DNA of 64,000 bases from NCBI RefSeq assembly GCF_965221685.1, contig NZ_OZ244907.1; one strand, given 5' to 3'. Of the stretch, positions 33,002 through 42,373 are shown one piece after another. Under the pieces are notes generated by a model. The model was not told the origin of the DNA and made no database searches. It saw nothing but the letters and a program-made list of their open reading frames with translations. A program made the position numbers and the translations under genes. Origin of the DNA: Palauibacter sp022826685 (GTDB taxonomy: Bacteria > Gemmatimonadota > Gemmatimonadetes > Palauibacterales > Palauibacteraceae). Numbering within the stretch: the stretch's first letter is position 1; each line of letters opens with the position of its first letter.

Positions 33002-33556
33002 TCAGTCCTGCCTCGTGATCATGGCCAGGATCGGGTCGATCGCATCCTCGGCCAGTTGCTCGAGTTCGGCGGCGGTACGGTTCTGGATGGGGTGCGGGAC
33101 CCACACGATGCCGGGCTCGAAGCCCAGCGAGCGCGACTGGCTGCGGGCCGCCGCCTCGAACTCCGTCGTGACGACGAAACAGCCGGGGATCCCGCGTTCG
33201 TCCAGGTCTCTGAGGTCGTGCAGACCGCACGACGTGCAGGACCCTCAATCGGCCAATGCCTGTACGACGACATCGGCCTCCGTGGCGATCCTCTGCAGGA
33301 GTTCGACGGACGCCCGCCGCGCGTTGGTCGGCTTGTCCGTGCGGATCGTCTCGATACCGAGGGTGTCGAGACGGGTCTTTACGTGGTCGAGGAACTCGTC
33401 GCTGCGGAGCTTGCCGATCCCCTGAAGCGCGACGACCCGTCCTTCGAGCGAGGGCGGGGGCGTGCGCCGGGGCCGCATCTCCGGGGCGAGTTCGGAGGTG
33501 GGATCGTGGAGGACGGCGGCCGGCGTTGCCCGGCTCGCCGCGGTCGAAGCGGTCAT
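33002..33556 (-). CDS. UGSC-family selenoprotein (UGA read as selenocysteine)
   Basis: The frame starting MTASTAASRATPAAVLHDPT (ATG 33556, overlapping the upstream stop by 4 bases) meets TGA at 33247-33245 and then continues in the same frame as GSCTSCGLHDLRDLDERG, PGCFVVTTEFEAAARS and on to a stop at 33002, giving 184 residues with selenocysteine at position 104. The motif U-G-S-C is the hallmark of UGSC (seleno)proteins, thioredoxin-like redox proteins of uncertain role. Coding sense is good on both sides of the UGA, and a SECIS-type hairpin follows it. Sec machinery (SelA, SelB, tRNA-Sec) is not in the window. Confidence 0.8.
33215..33233 (-). promoter_or_regulatory. Bacterial SECIS-type hairpin after the UGA
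   Basis: On the transcribed strand GTCGTGC pairs perfectly with GCACGAC around the loop GGTCT. It begins 14 bases after the first base of the UGA. A GGUC-containing apical loop at about this distance is what SelB recognises in bacterial selenoprotein mRNAs, as in E. coli fdhF. Confidence 0.7.
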
Positions 33557-35004
33557 GTCTCGATCTCTCTCGTGATGGGGTGTGAGTGCTGCCAGGCGCG
33601 GCCGCCGGGCCAGCCGGCGAGGATCGCGGAGTACAGACCGGCCGCGCCGCCGGCCCGGGCGAGGAGCAGTCCGCCGGGCGGGAATTTGGGCACGTGGCGG
33701 CGCGTCTCCGAATCCGGCACGCCCTCCGCGAGGCCGCCGGCGCCGCGGGCCACCTCGCCCAGCGGCCGCGTCGTCGCCTCCAGCAGCGCCTCGGTGATCC
33801 GCGCCCGGTCCCAGCCCGCCTCCCGGTAGATGGCGTAGTGCTCCGGCGAGAGCAGCAGCACGGCGTGCGCCCACTCGCAGATCTTCGGATGGCACACGGC
33901 GAGCAGGCACGCCCCGAGCGACGCGGTGAGTTCCTCCGGCGTGCGCGAGGCCTGGTCCATGATCCCCTGTACGCCCTCGCCCTGGAACAGCGTGACGGCG
34001 TCGGTCCCCCGCGGGAGGCCGCGCGAGACGGAAAGCGGCTCCCACTCCTCGTCCGACTCGTCCTCCGCGAAGCAGAAGGTGTACTTGCTCGGCGCGCCGA
34101 AGGTGGAACGGTCGATCTCGCCGGGACGCCCGCCGCCCACGTTTTGCACGATGAGGTTGAGGGCGCGCCCGATGGTCGCGTTCGCCCGGTTCCCCTGTCC
34201 CAGGACGTTGAGTCCCGAGTTCATCCCGATCCGGCGCGCGATGGGGCCGTTCACGATGATGAGGGGGGCAGTGAAGCAGGTGCTGCACAGGATCCCGTGC
34301 AGCGTGAAGTCGGGATCGAGCGCCGCCTCGAGCGCCGCGAGCAGAACCGGCATGTACTCCGGCTTGCAGCCCGCGAGCACGGCGTTGATCGCCACCTTCT
34401 CGACGGTGCATTCGGCGTAGTCCGGTGGGACGGCCCCGACGATCTCGTCCGGGGCCCGGGAGGTACCCGCGAGCATGCGGAGGATCCGTTCCGGGGTCGG
34501 CGGGACGACGGGAAGTCCGTCCGTCCAGCCGCGGTCGAAGCACGCTTCCACGGCATCGGCGTGCGGCTCCAGCGCCACCCGCCTCGCCTCCAGGCCCGTA
34601 TCCCCGAAGCGCGCGCGCAGACGCTCGGCGGCGCCGGGTGCTACCGACAGGGAGCCGCAGCCGGGGCGGAACGCGGCCAGATCCTCCCCCAGATCGGGGA
34701 TCGACGTCAACCCGCGCCATTCCTCGCGATCCCAGCCGACGGCGCGCCCCGTCTCGCGTCCGCCCTCGAAGCGCACCAGCGTCGGGACGGTCTCGATGTC
34801 GAGGCGGAAGGAGTGTTCGAGTTCCGTGTCGTCGATCACTCCCGGGACGGCGGCGGGAAAGTCCGGGTCGTCCTGGCTGAAGACGGCGAGACCGTCGCCT
34901 TCGGCAGAGAGCCGTTCCAGCACGGGTTCGACGAGTTCGCAGGTGGGGCAGTCCCGCTTCACGACGACCGCGAGACCGTCCTCCGGGAGCGGAGCGTGTT
35001 CCAT
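33553..35004 (-). CDS. Thioredoxin-domain protein paired with the UGSC selenoprotein
   Basis: This 483-residue protein (ATG 35004 after GGGGAC; a start 33 bases earlier is possible) has an N-terminal thioredoxin fold with CPTC (VVVKRDCPTCELVEPVLERL) and a cis-proline ETVPTLVRFEG. The large C-terminal domain is unrecognised. It contains FDRGWTDGLPVVPPTPERI, several cysteines (AECTVEK, LCSTCFTAPL, LAVCHP) and glycine-rich turns (NVGGGRPGE). The stop overlaps the selenoprotein start, so the two should be made together and may form a redox pair, with the Trx domain reducing the selenenyl-sulfide of UGSC. Confidence 0.65.
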   Translation of the reverse strand: MEHAPLPEDGLAVVVKRDCPTCELVEPVLERLSAEGDGLAVFSQDDPDFPAAVPGVIDDTELEHSFRLDIETVPTLVRFEGGRETGRAVGWDREEWRGLTSIPDLGEDLAAFRPGCGSLSVAPGAAERLRARFGDTGLEARRVALEPHADAVEACFDRGWTDGLPVVPPTPERILRMLAGTSRAPDEIVGAVPPDYAECTVEKVAINAVLAGCKPEYMPVLLAALEAALDPDFTLHGILCSTCFTAPLIIVNGPIARRIGMNSGLNVLGQGNRANATIGRALNLIVQNVGGGRPGEIDRSTFGAPSKYTFCFAEDESDEEWEPLSVSRGLPRGTDAVTLFQGEGVQGIMDQASRTPEELTASLGACLLAVCHPKICEWAHAVLLLSPEHYAIYREAGWDRARITEALLEATTRPLGEVARGAGGLAEGVPDSETRRHVPKFPPGGLLLARAGGAAGLYSAILAGWPGGRAWQHSHPITREIET

Positions 35005-35139
35005 GTCCCCAACTATAACACGGTAGGGACCGTCCATCTAAGCTGCCTGCGGCCCGCATCAGGTTGACGTAGGCCGCGGCAACGAGATACTTCCTTGCCC
35101 TGTGCCTGCCGATAGCCGAGGAGGTCGTGCGGAGGACGC

Positions 35140-36300
35140 ATGACCATGATTTCGCAGGACAGATTCGATCGCGCGGTAGCGTCGTTGTACGGGGCCGCGC
35201 TCGCCGACGCGGCGTGGGCCCCGGCGGCCGGAGCGATCAACGACATGCTCCGGGTGACGGGCCATGGCCTGACGTTCGCGGACCCGTGCCAGAGTGACCC
35301 CGAGGTCTTGCTGAACCGGTTCTTCACCGGTGCGGAACGCCGGAGGGATTTGGAACACCTGTATTTTCGCGACTACTACAGGCGCGATGAAGCGATTCCC
35401 CGGCTGTACGAACTTGGCGACGGCGAGTTGGGCTACAGGTCGACTCTCTATACCGACCGCGAGAAAGAGACTTCCGCCGCGTACAACGAGTTCCGGCGCA
35501 TCGCGGGGTCGCAGGACGGCCTCTTTGTCGTGCTCGACGGGCTGGACGGCTGCGGAGTCGTCTGGTCCATAGGCGACTCCACCCAACGGGGCGGTTGGGC
35601 GCAGGATCAGGTCCGGGCCATCAGGCGGCTCGCGCCTCACCTGCGCCAGTTCGCGCGCGTCCGCCGCGCGATGGCCGACGCCAGAGCGCTGGGCGCGTCA
35701 CTCGCCGAGCTGCTCGACAACCGGAAGTCGGGGATTATCCAGCTGGACCGCCGCGGACGCATCCTGGAGGCTAACGACCGGGCCCGGACCGTCTTGGTGA
35801 AACGCGACGGGCTCCGCGACGACGGAGGTGTGCTGGCGGTCGGGACACGGGCGGAGGACGCCGAGCTGAAAGGCCTGCTGTCGCGGGCGCTGCCCGCGTA
35901 CGGCGCTCAGGGCACCGGCGGATCGATGAAAGTCACGCGCGACGAGGCCGGGACGCCGCTGGTCCTTGAAGTCCATCCCGTCCGGAAGACGGGTACGGAT
36001 TCTCGTTCGTGGGAGGTCGGCGCGCTGGTGCTGATCGTCGACCCGATCGCCCGGCCCCGCGTGGATCCGCGCCTGCCGGCCATGGTTTGGGGCTTGACAC
36101 CCACCGAGAGCCGCGTGGCCGTGGCGCTGGCGACCGGCCAGACGGCAGCCGGCGTCGCGGGCGAACTGGGGTGTGCCGAGAGCACCGTGCGGACGCACCT
36201 GAAGAGGGTCTACCGCAAGCTCGGGGTCCGCAAACAGACGGAACTCGTGCGCCGGGTTCTGTCGCTGGAGGCCCTGCGAGGATCCTTCCGCCAACTCTAG
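35140..36300 (+). CDS. LuxR-family transcriptional regulator
   Basis: This 386-residue protein ends with a LuxR/GerE helix-turn-helix at about residues 318-375: GLTPTESRVAVALATGQTAA, ELGCAESTVRTHLKRVYRKL, ending QTELVRRVL. A PAS-like region (SGIIQLDRRGRILEANDRA, about residue 195) precedes it. The N-terminal 180 residues may sense a ligand. It is divergent from the Trx/UGSC pair with 135 bases between start codons, so it may regulate that operon. Its last bases overlap the end of the giant repeat protein tail to tail. Confidence 0.75.
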   Translation: MTMISQDRFDRAVASLYGAALADAAWAPAAGAINDMLRVTGHGLTFADPCQSDPEVLLNRFFTGAERRRDLEHLYFRDYYRRDEAIPRLYELGDGELGYRSTLYTDREKETSAAYNEFRRIAGSQDGLFVVLDGLDGCGVVWSIGDSTQRGGWAQDQVRAIRRLAPHLRQFARVRRAMADARALGASLAELLDNRKSGIIQLDRRGRILEANDRARTVLVKRDGLRDDGGVLAVGTRAEDAELKGLLSRALPAYGAQGTGGSMKVTRDEAGTPLVLEVHPVRKTGTDSRSWEVGALVLIVDPIARPRVDPRLPAMVWGLTPTESRVAVALATGQTAAGVAGELGCAESTVRTHLKRVYRKLGVRKQTELVRRVLSLEALRGSFRQL

Positions 36301-39300
36301 TTGCGGATCAATCCGACGATGCGTCCGTTGCGGTCGTGCAGGGTGATCGGACCCCGCAGCACGTCGTCGCCGTAAGGGATCAGCTGGTCGGGGTCGTATT
36401 CGCGCTCCGCCCCCGGTTCGGGCAGGCTGTACGCCTCCGCCTGGTCGAGGTCCACCGTGTAGCCCATGTCGGCCATGCTCTGAATCGTGATCTCGCTCAG
36501 ACGCGCGGGCACGCCGCGGTTGTACAGGGGGGACATGAGTTCTCCGCCGAGCAGGGTCTCTCCGCCGACGCACCCGCCGTCCCGCAACTCCTGGCTCCAG
36601 TAGAACTCTCGCCAGTGCGAATCGCCTGAACCTGTCCCGCGGCAGTTCTCGACGGGCACCTTTCCCCCGTCCGTATAGTTCGTTCCGCCGGCTTCATCGA
36701 AGGCTGCCGCGGCGAGGGGGCCCGTGAAATGCGTATCCTCGCCGGGCGTATGGAACAGCCAGACGATAGTGGGATTTTCGAGAAGATCGAGTCGATTCCA
36801 GTAGTGCCGGCTGAACCCGAGCGTGTGAGCCATTTCGTGGAGAACGACCTCCTCGAGGCCGCCGTCGTCCTCGATGACGTCGAGGTCGGCTTCGTCGAAC
36901 TCGACGATCCCCATCCACGGAAGCTTGGATTCGCTGCGGTATCTGCAGGATCCGGCCGCGGCCAGGGTCCCGCCGCGCCCGTCGATCGGGCGGACGGAAA
37001 CGACCAGCAGCAGGTCGTCGACGCTGTCGACGCTGCGGTCGGATGTGAGGTCCCAGCAGCCCGTCGGCGTGCCGGCCGTGACGGGCATGTCGGCGAGTTC
37101 CGTGTCCGCGAGCACGCGCATCCACTTCTCGGCCGCGTTCCGGAACGCAGCGGCCTGGGATACCGTCATTGGAGTGACCGAAATCAAGTCGAGGTCGTAG
37201 GACCCGATATTCGCGGTCGACACGGCCACGGAGAAGGACGACGTGGCTTCGAGTCCGCCCGGGTCGCCCCCGGTCACCGTGATCGTGGCCGTGCCTCGCG
37301 TCCCGGCCGTGACGGTCAGCGTGCCGCCCGACGCCGACGCCGTGGCCACGCCGGCGCTGGAGGTCGTGGCCGTATAGGTCAGGGCGTCGCCGTCCGGGTC
37401 GCTGAAGAACGAGGACATGTCGAGGTCGGCCGTCGCGCTGGCGGCGAGGAACTGGACCGGGATGTTCTCGGACTCCGGCGGTCGGTTGTCCCGGCGGCCC
37501 GTCACGGTCACCCCGATCGCCTGCGCGACCGAAGCTCCGCTCGGATCGCTCGCGGTCACGGTCACGGTGGCGGTTCCCGGCGCCTGCCCGGCGATCGTCA
37601 CGGTGCTGCCGACGCGGGAAGCCGACGCAATGGTGGAGTTCGTGCTCGCCGTCGCGTAGCTCAGCGCGTCGCCGTCCGGGTCTCTGAAGAAGGGAGCCAC
37701 GTCGACCGTCACGGTCGCGCCGGCCTCGACCGTCTGGCCGGGAATCGAGCCGCTGGCCTGCGGCGCCCGGTTGCCACGCTCGACCGTGACGCGCACGTCC
37801 TGGTCGGCGGAAGCGCCGCTGGGGTCCCGCGCCGTCACCGTGACGGTCGCCGTGCCCGCGGCCACTCCGGAGAAGGTGACCGTGCTGCCCGATACCGAAC
37901 CGGTGGCGACCGCCGCGTCGGACGTCGCCGCCGCGTAGGCGAGGGCGTCGCCGTCCGGGTCGCCGAAATACGATACCATGTCGACGGACGCTGAACTCCC
38001 CGCTTCGACCGTTTGCGCCGGGATGGCGCGGTCGACCTCCGGCGGCCGGTTGGTCGGTCTTACGGTCACGTCGACCCGCTGCCGGGCCTCGAGCCCGCCC
38101 GGATCGCGGGCGATGATCGTCACGACCGCTGTCCCGACGGCCACGGCCGAGATTGTCACCGTGCTGCCCGATGCGGTCGCCGTGGCCACGGCGGCGTCGG
38201 AGGTCTCCGCGGTGTAGGAGAGTTGATCCCCGTCTCGGTCGCGGAAATACGCCGACGCGTCGATGGTGGTCGTCGCGTTCACGGCGAGCGCGTTCGCCGG
38301 AATCGTGCCCGTGTCCTCCGGCGCGCTGTTGCGCACCGTCACGTCGAACGTTTGCCTCGCCTCGAGCCCGCCGGGGTCGCGGGCCGTTGTCGTGACCGTG
38401 GTGGTTCCGCGCGCCTGGCCCGTGACCGTCACGCCGCTGCCGGATACCGATACCGTAGCCACGCGCGGCTGCGACACGGAGGCCGCGTACGTCAGCGCGT
38501 CCGCGTCCGGATCGTTGAAGTAGGAGGTCAGTTGTATGGTGGTCGACTCGTCCGCGTTGAGGGTCTCGCCGGGGATCGTGCCGGCCGCCGTCGGCGGCTG
38601 GTTGTCGGGACGGGAGACGTTGACGGAAACGGTCTGCGTGGCCCGCAGGCCGCCGGGATCCGTCGCGGTGGCTGTGACCGTGGCCGTCCCCGGCGTCACG
38701 GCCCGGATTGAGAGCGAATGGCCGATCACGCTCGCCGTCGCGACGCCCGCGGCGCTCGACGATCCGGTGTAGACGAGGGCATCCCCGTCCGGGTCCGAGA
38801 AGTGGGATGACAGGTCCAGCGTGACCGAGCCCCCCTCGGTCAGCGTCTGCGAGGGAATCGCGGTGCCCGTCGGGGCGCGGTTGGCGCGCGCCGCCACAGT
38901 GACCTGGACGGCCTCCGTGGCGGTCAAGCCCCCCGGATCGCGGGCGGTGACGTCCACGGTCGTCGTCCCGGCCGACACGGATCGCAGTCTCAGCGAGTTG
39001 CCGATGACGCTCGCGGTGGCCACGCCGGTGTCGTTCGACGAGGCGGTGTACCGGAGCCGGTCTCCGTCCGGGTCCGAGAAGTAGGACGACAGGTCCACGT
39101 CGACCGTCCCCCCGTGGGCGATCGTCTGCGCCGGGATCGAACGGCCCGTCGGCCCGCGGCTGGGGACGGTTACGGAGATTCTCTGGCGGGCGGTCAGTCC
39201 GCCCGGATCCCCCGCCGTCACCGTGACGGTGGTTCGTCCCGCGGCCACGGCCCGGATCGTCACGCGGCTGCCCGACACCACGGCCGTGGCGATCGATTCG

Positions 39301-42300
39301 TTGGAACTCCTCGCCGTGTAGCTCAGCTGATCCCCGTCGGGATCGGTGAAGCTGGAGGACACGTCCACATCGGCCGAACTTCCGGCCGGGATCGTCTGGT
39401 CCGCGATCGTCCCCGAGGCCCTCGGGGCCCGGTTCTCCGCTTCGACCGTCACGCCGACCTGCTGCTCGGCCGAGAGGCCGTCGGGGTCGGTCGCGCTCAC
39501 CGTGACCGTGGCCGTGCCCTCGGCCACCGCCTCGATCGTCACCCGGCTTCCCGACACGGTGACGGTGGCGACGCCGGAGTTCGATGTCGCGGCCGCGTAC
39601 GTCAGCCGGTCCCGGTCCGGGTCGCTGAAGTGGCTGAACGCCAGGAACCAGTAGGTATCACCCGGCCCCAGCGTCTGGTCGGGGATCACCTCCGTGGACT
39701 CGGGCGGCCGGTTCGGCTGGATCACCGTCACGCGGGTGCGCTGGGTCGCCTCCAGTCCCTCGGGGTCGCGGGCGGTCACCGTGATCGCTGTACGTCCGTC
39801 CTCCAGCCCTTCGACCGTCATCACGCCGCCCGACACGGTGGCGCTGGCCACATGGTCGAAGAACACGTCCGCCGTGTACGTCAGCGGATCGCCGTCCGCA
39901 TCCGTGAAGTAGGGGACCAGGTCCACGGACCAGGTCTCGCCGACGTTGAAGGAATGTTCGGGGACGTCGCCCGTGTCCTCCGGCCCGCTGTTGGGCACCG
40001 TCACGCCGAACGACTGGCGCGCCTCGAGCCCTCCCGGGTCGCGCGCGACGATCGTGATCCGGGCGGTGCCGCGGGCGACGGCGGCGATCCTCACGCTCCG
40101 CCCATCGGCGGAGACGCTCGCGACGGTCGGATCCGATGACTCCGTCAGATACTCGAGGTCGTCCCGGTCCGGATCCTCGAAGTGGAAGAACATCGACAGT
40201 CTCTCGGTATCGCCCAGGTTGACCGTCTGGTCGGGGATCGTGTCCTTGACCTGAGGCGGCCGGTTCGGCTGGAAGACCGTGAAGTAGGCCCGCTGCGTGG
40301 CTTCGAGTCCGTCCGGATCGCGCGCCGTGACGGTGACGGAGGCCCGCCCGCCCCCCACTCCCTCGACGGTCATCACGCTGCCCGACACGGTCGCGCGCGC
40401 CATGAATTCCAGGAGGGACTCCGCCGAGTAGGAAAGCGGGTCTCCGTCGCGGTCCTCGAAGTACGGCGCGAGGTCCACCGAGAGCCTCTCGCCCGCGTCG
40501 AGGGAATCCCGGGGGATCGAGCCGGTGGCCTCGGGTGCGCTGTTGGGCACCGTCACCCGGAACGACTGCGTCGCCTGGAGCCCTCCGGGGTCGCGGGCCG
40601 TCACCGTCACGTCCGCGGTCCCCCGGGCCACTCCTTCGACCCGTACGCTGCTGCTCGACGCGGTCGCCGTGGCGACGGCGGCATCCGACGTCACGGCGGT
40701 GTACGTCAGGCGGTCGCGGTCCGGATCCTCGAAGTGGAAGAACATCGCGATGCGGGCCGTGCGCCCGCCGGCGACGGTCCGGTCCGGAATCGCGGCCTTC
40801 ACGACGGGCGAGCGGTTGGGCTGCCGAACTCTGATGCGGGTCCTCTGCGTCGCCTCGAGACCCTCCGGGTCGCGCGCCGTGACTCTCAGCGAAGTACTGC
40901 CGTCGCTCTCCCCCGTGATCGTCATGACGCTTCCCGACACGGTGGCCGTGGCCACGCGTTCGAAGAAGGGTTCGGCCGTGTAGATCAGCGTGTCCCCGTC
41001 AGGGTCGGTGAAGTACGAGGAAAGGTGCACGGTGACGACATCGCCCACGTTCAGCGTGTCGGCGGGGAGGGTTCCCTGCCCCCGAGGAGCGCCGTTGGGC
41101 ACCGTTACCGAGAAGGTCTGCCTGGCCTCGAGGCCGTCCGGATCGCGCGCCGTCACCGTGATCTCGGCCGTACCGCGCGCGACGCCGGTCACCGTGGCGC
41201 GGTTGTTCGCGACCGCGACCGTGACCACGCCCTCGTTCGAGGATGCCGCCGCGTAGGTCAGGGGATCCCGGTCGTCAAAATAGGACCCGAGATAGACGCT
41301 CGTCGTCTCCCCGGGAGTGACGGTCTGGTCCCGAATCTCTCCCCGCGTCACAGGAGGCTCGTTGGGCTGCCGAACCGTGATGCGGGTGCGCTGGGTCGCC
41401 TCGTTGCCGTCCCGGTCGCTCGCCGTCGCCGTGATGGACGTGCTCCCCTCGGCGGCCCCTTCGATCGTCATGACGCTGCCCGATACGGAGATCGTCGCGA
41501 TCCGCGAGAAGAACGCGGTGGCGCCGTATTCGAGGGAGTCCCCGTCCGGATCCCGGAAGTACTCCGACAGATCCAGCGTAGCCGTCTCGCCCACCTCCAG
41601 CGTGTCGCGCGGGATCTCGCCGACGGCCATCGGCGGCCCCTTCGTGACGATGACCCCGAACGACATGGTAGCGGAGAGGTTGCCGGGGTCTCGCGCGGAC
41701 AGTTCCACGGTCGTCCGCCCCGAGGAAACGCCGGTGATCGAAAGGGCGCCCTCCGACACGGCGACCGCGGCGATGTCGGGGTTCGACGCACGGCCCGACA
41801 GCGAGAGCCGATCCCCGTCCGGGTCCGTGAAGTACGACAGCACGTTGAAGGTCGACGTGAGACCTGCGGTAAGCGTCAGGTCGGCGATCTGGCGCACGCC
41901 TTCCGGCGCGCGGTTCGATCCGGCGGTGACCGTGACGCCGACCTCCTGCTCGGCGGCGAGTCCCGCCGGGTCACGCGCCGTGACGGTAACGGTCGCGGTA
42001 CCCGGCGCCACGCCCGTGATCGTCACGATCGCGCCGGAAGCGGATGCCGTCGCCACCGCACCATCGGAGCTGTCTGCCGAATATGTCAGTGCGTCGCCGT
42101 CCGGATCCCGGAAGTAGGAGGAAACCCCAAACGAAGCGGTCTCTCCGGCCGTGAGTTCCCGCGCCGGGATCGAGCCGGCCGGCTCCGGCGCGCGGTTGGG
42201 GGTGGTCGGCGGTGGCGGGGGTGGAGCCGGAGGCGGCTGGCCCGGCGTGAGCGGACCGCCGCCTCCTTCGCCGCACGCGACGACCCAAGCTGCGAGGAGC

Positions 42301-42353
42301 GCGCCTACACGCCACGGAGCCTTGCGGCGCACGGACCGTCGCCGGGCCTTCAT
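36297..42353 (-). CDS. Giant surface protein: 18 Ig/cadherin-like repeats plus zinc metalloprotease domain
   Basis: The 2018-residue product has a basic signal region with a lipobox-like VACGEG and a proline linker. Then come 18 repeats of roughly 90 residues, each starting NRAP/NSAP or similar, with YFxDPDGDxLTY and ending TVTVTARDPGGLEA; the DPDGD turns probably bind calcium. The last 290 residues carry HEMAHTLGFSRHYW (HExxHxxGFxxH, about residue 1836), the zinc site of leishmanolysin-like and other metzincin-type proteases, then a Met-containing ELMSPLYNRG turn. It is likely a lipid-anchored extracellular protease or adhesin. Repeat text is highly similar at DNA level, so copy number may vary between strains. 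Confidence 0.8.
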   Translation of the reverse strand: MKARRRSVRRKAPWRVGALLAAWVVACGEGGGGPLTPGQPPPAPPPPPPTTPNRAPEPAGSIPARELTAGETASFGVSSYFRDPDGDALTYSADSSDGAVATASASGAIVTITGVAPGTATVTVTARDPAGLAAEQEVGVTVTAGSNRAPEGVRQIADLTLTAGLTSTFNVLSYFTDPDGDRLSLSGRASNPDIAAVAVSEGALSITGVSSGRTTVELSARDPGNLSATMSFGVIVTKGPPMAVGEIPRDTLEVGETATLDLSEYFRDPDGDSLEYGATAFFSRIATISVSGSVMTIEGAAEGSTSITATASDRDGNEATQRTRITVRQPNEPPVTRGEIRDQTVTPGETTSVYLGSYFDDRDPLTYAAASSNEGVVTVAVANNRATVTGVARGTAEITVTARDPDGLEARQTFSVTVPNGAPRGQGTLPADTLNVGDVVTVHLSSYFTDPDGDTLIYTAEPFFERVATATVSGSVMTITGESDGSTSLRVTARDPEGLEATQRTRIRVRQPNRSPVVKAAIPDRTVAGGRTARIAMFFHFEDPDRDRLTYTAVTSDAAVATATASSSSVRVEGVARGTADVTVTARDPGGLQATQSFRVTVPNSAPEATGSIPRDSLDAGERLSVDLAPYFEDRDGDPLSYSAESLLEFMARATVSGSVMTVEGVGGGRASVTVTARDPDGLEATQRAYFTVFQPNRPPQVKDTIPDQTVNLGDTERLSMFFHFEDPDRDDLEYLTESSDPTVASVSADGRSVRIAAVARGTARITIVARDPGGLEARQSFGVTVPNSGPEDTGDVPEHSFNVGETWSVDLVPYFTDADGDPLTYTADVFFDHVASATVSGGVMTVEGLEDGRTAITVTARDPEGLEATQRTRVTVIQPNRPPESTEVIPDQTLGPGDTYWFLAFSHFSDPDRDRLTYAAATSNSGVATVTVSGSRVTIEAVAEGTATVTVSATDPDGLSAEQQVGVTVEAENRAPRASGTIADQTIPAGSSADVDVSSSFTDPDGDQLSYTARSSNESIATAVVSGSRVTIRAVAAGRTTVTVTAGDPGGLTARQRISVTVPSRGPTGRSIPAQTIAHGGTVDVDLSSYFSDPDGDRLRYTASSNDTGVATASVIGNSLRLRSVSAGTTTVDVTARDPGGLTATEAVQVTVAARANRAPTGTAIPSQTLTEGGSVTLDLSSHFSDPDGDALVYTGSSSAAGVATASVIGHSLSIRAVTPGTATVTATATDPGGLRATQTVSVNVSRPDNQPPTAAGTIPGETLNADESTTIQLTSYFNDPDADALTYAASVSQPRVATVSVSGSGVTVTGQARGTTTVTTTARDPGGLEARQTFDVTVRNSAPEDTGTIPANALAVNATTTIDASAYFRDRDGDQLSYTAETSDAAVATATASGSTVTISAVAVGTAVVTIIARDPGGLEARQRVDVTVRPTNRPPEVDRAIPAQTVEAGSSASVDMVSYFGDPDGDALAYAAATSDAAVATGSVSGSTVTFSGVAAGTATVTVTARDPSGASADQDVRVTVERGNRAPQASGSIPGQTVEAGATVTVDVAPFFRDPDGDALSYATASTNSTIASASRVGSTVTIAGQAPGTATVTVTASDPSGASVAQAIGVTVTGRRDNRPPESENIPVQFLAASATADLDMSSFFSDPDGDALTYTATTSSAGVATASASGGTLTVTAGTRGTATITVTGGDPGGLEATSSFSVAVSTANIGSYDLDLISVTPMTVSQAAAFRNAAEKWMRVLADTELADMPVTAGTPTGCWDLTSDRSVDSVDDLLLVVSVRPIDGRGGTLAAAGSCRYRSESKLPWMGIVEFDEADLDVIEDDGGLEEVVLHEMAHTLGFSRHYWNRLDLLENPTIVWLFHTPGEDTHFTGPLAAAAFDEAGGTNYTDGGKVPVENCRGTGSGDSHWREFYWSQELRDGGCVGGETLLGGELMSPLYNRGVPARLSEITIQSMADMGYTVDLDQAEAYSLPEPGAEREYDPDQLIPYGDDVLRGPITLHDRNGRIVGLIRN

Positions 42354-42373
42354 TCAACCGGGGCCTCGGCTTG

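Noticed and set aside
31587..33425. 612-codon plus-strand frame across the aminotransferase and selenoprotein genes
   Set aside because: Shadow of genuine minus-strand genes with PLP and UGSC motifs; the plus frame has no recognisable motif.
33245..35059. 604-codon minus-strand frame covering the Trx partner and the first part of the selenoprotein
   Set aside because: Only its last 104 codons are real (the selenoprotein start). The rest is an out-of-frame shadow of the Trx-domain gene.
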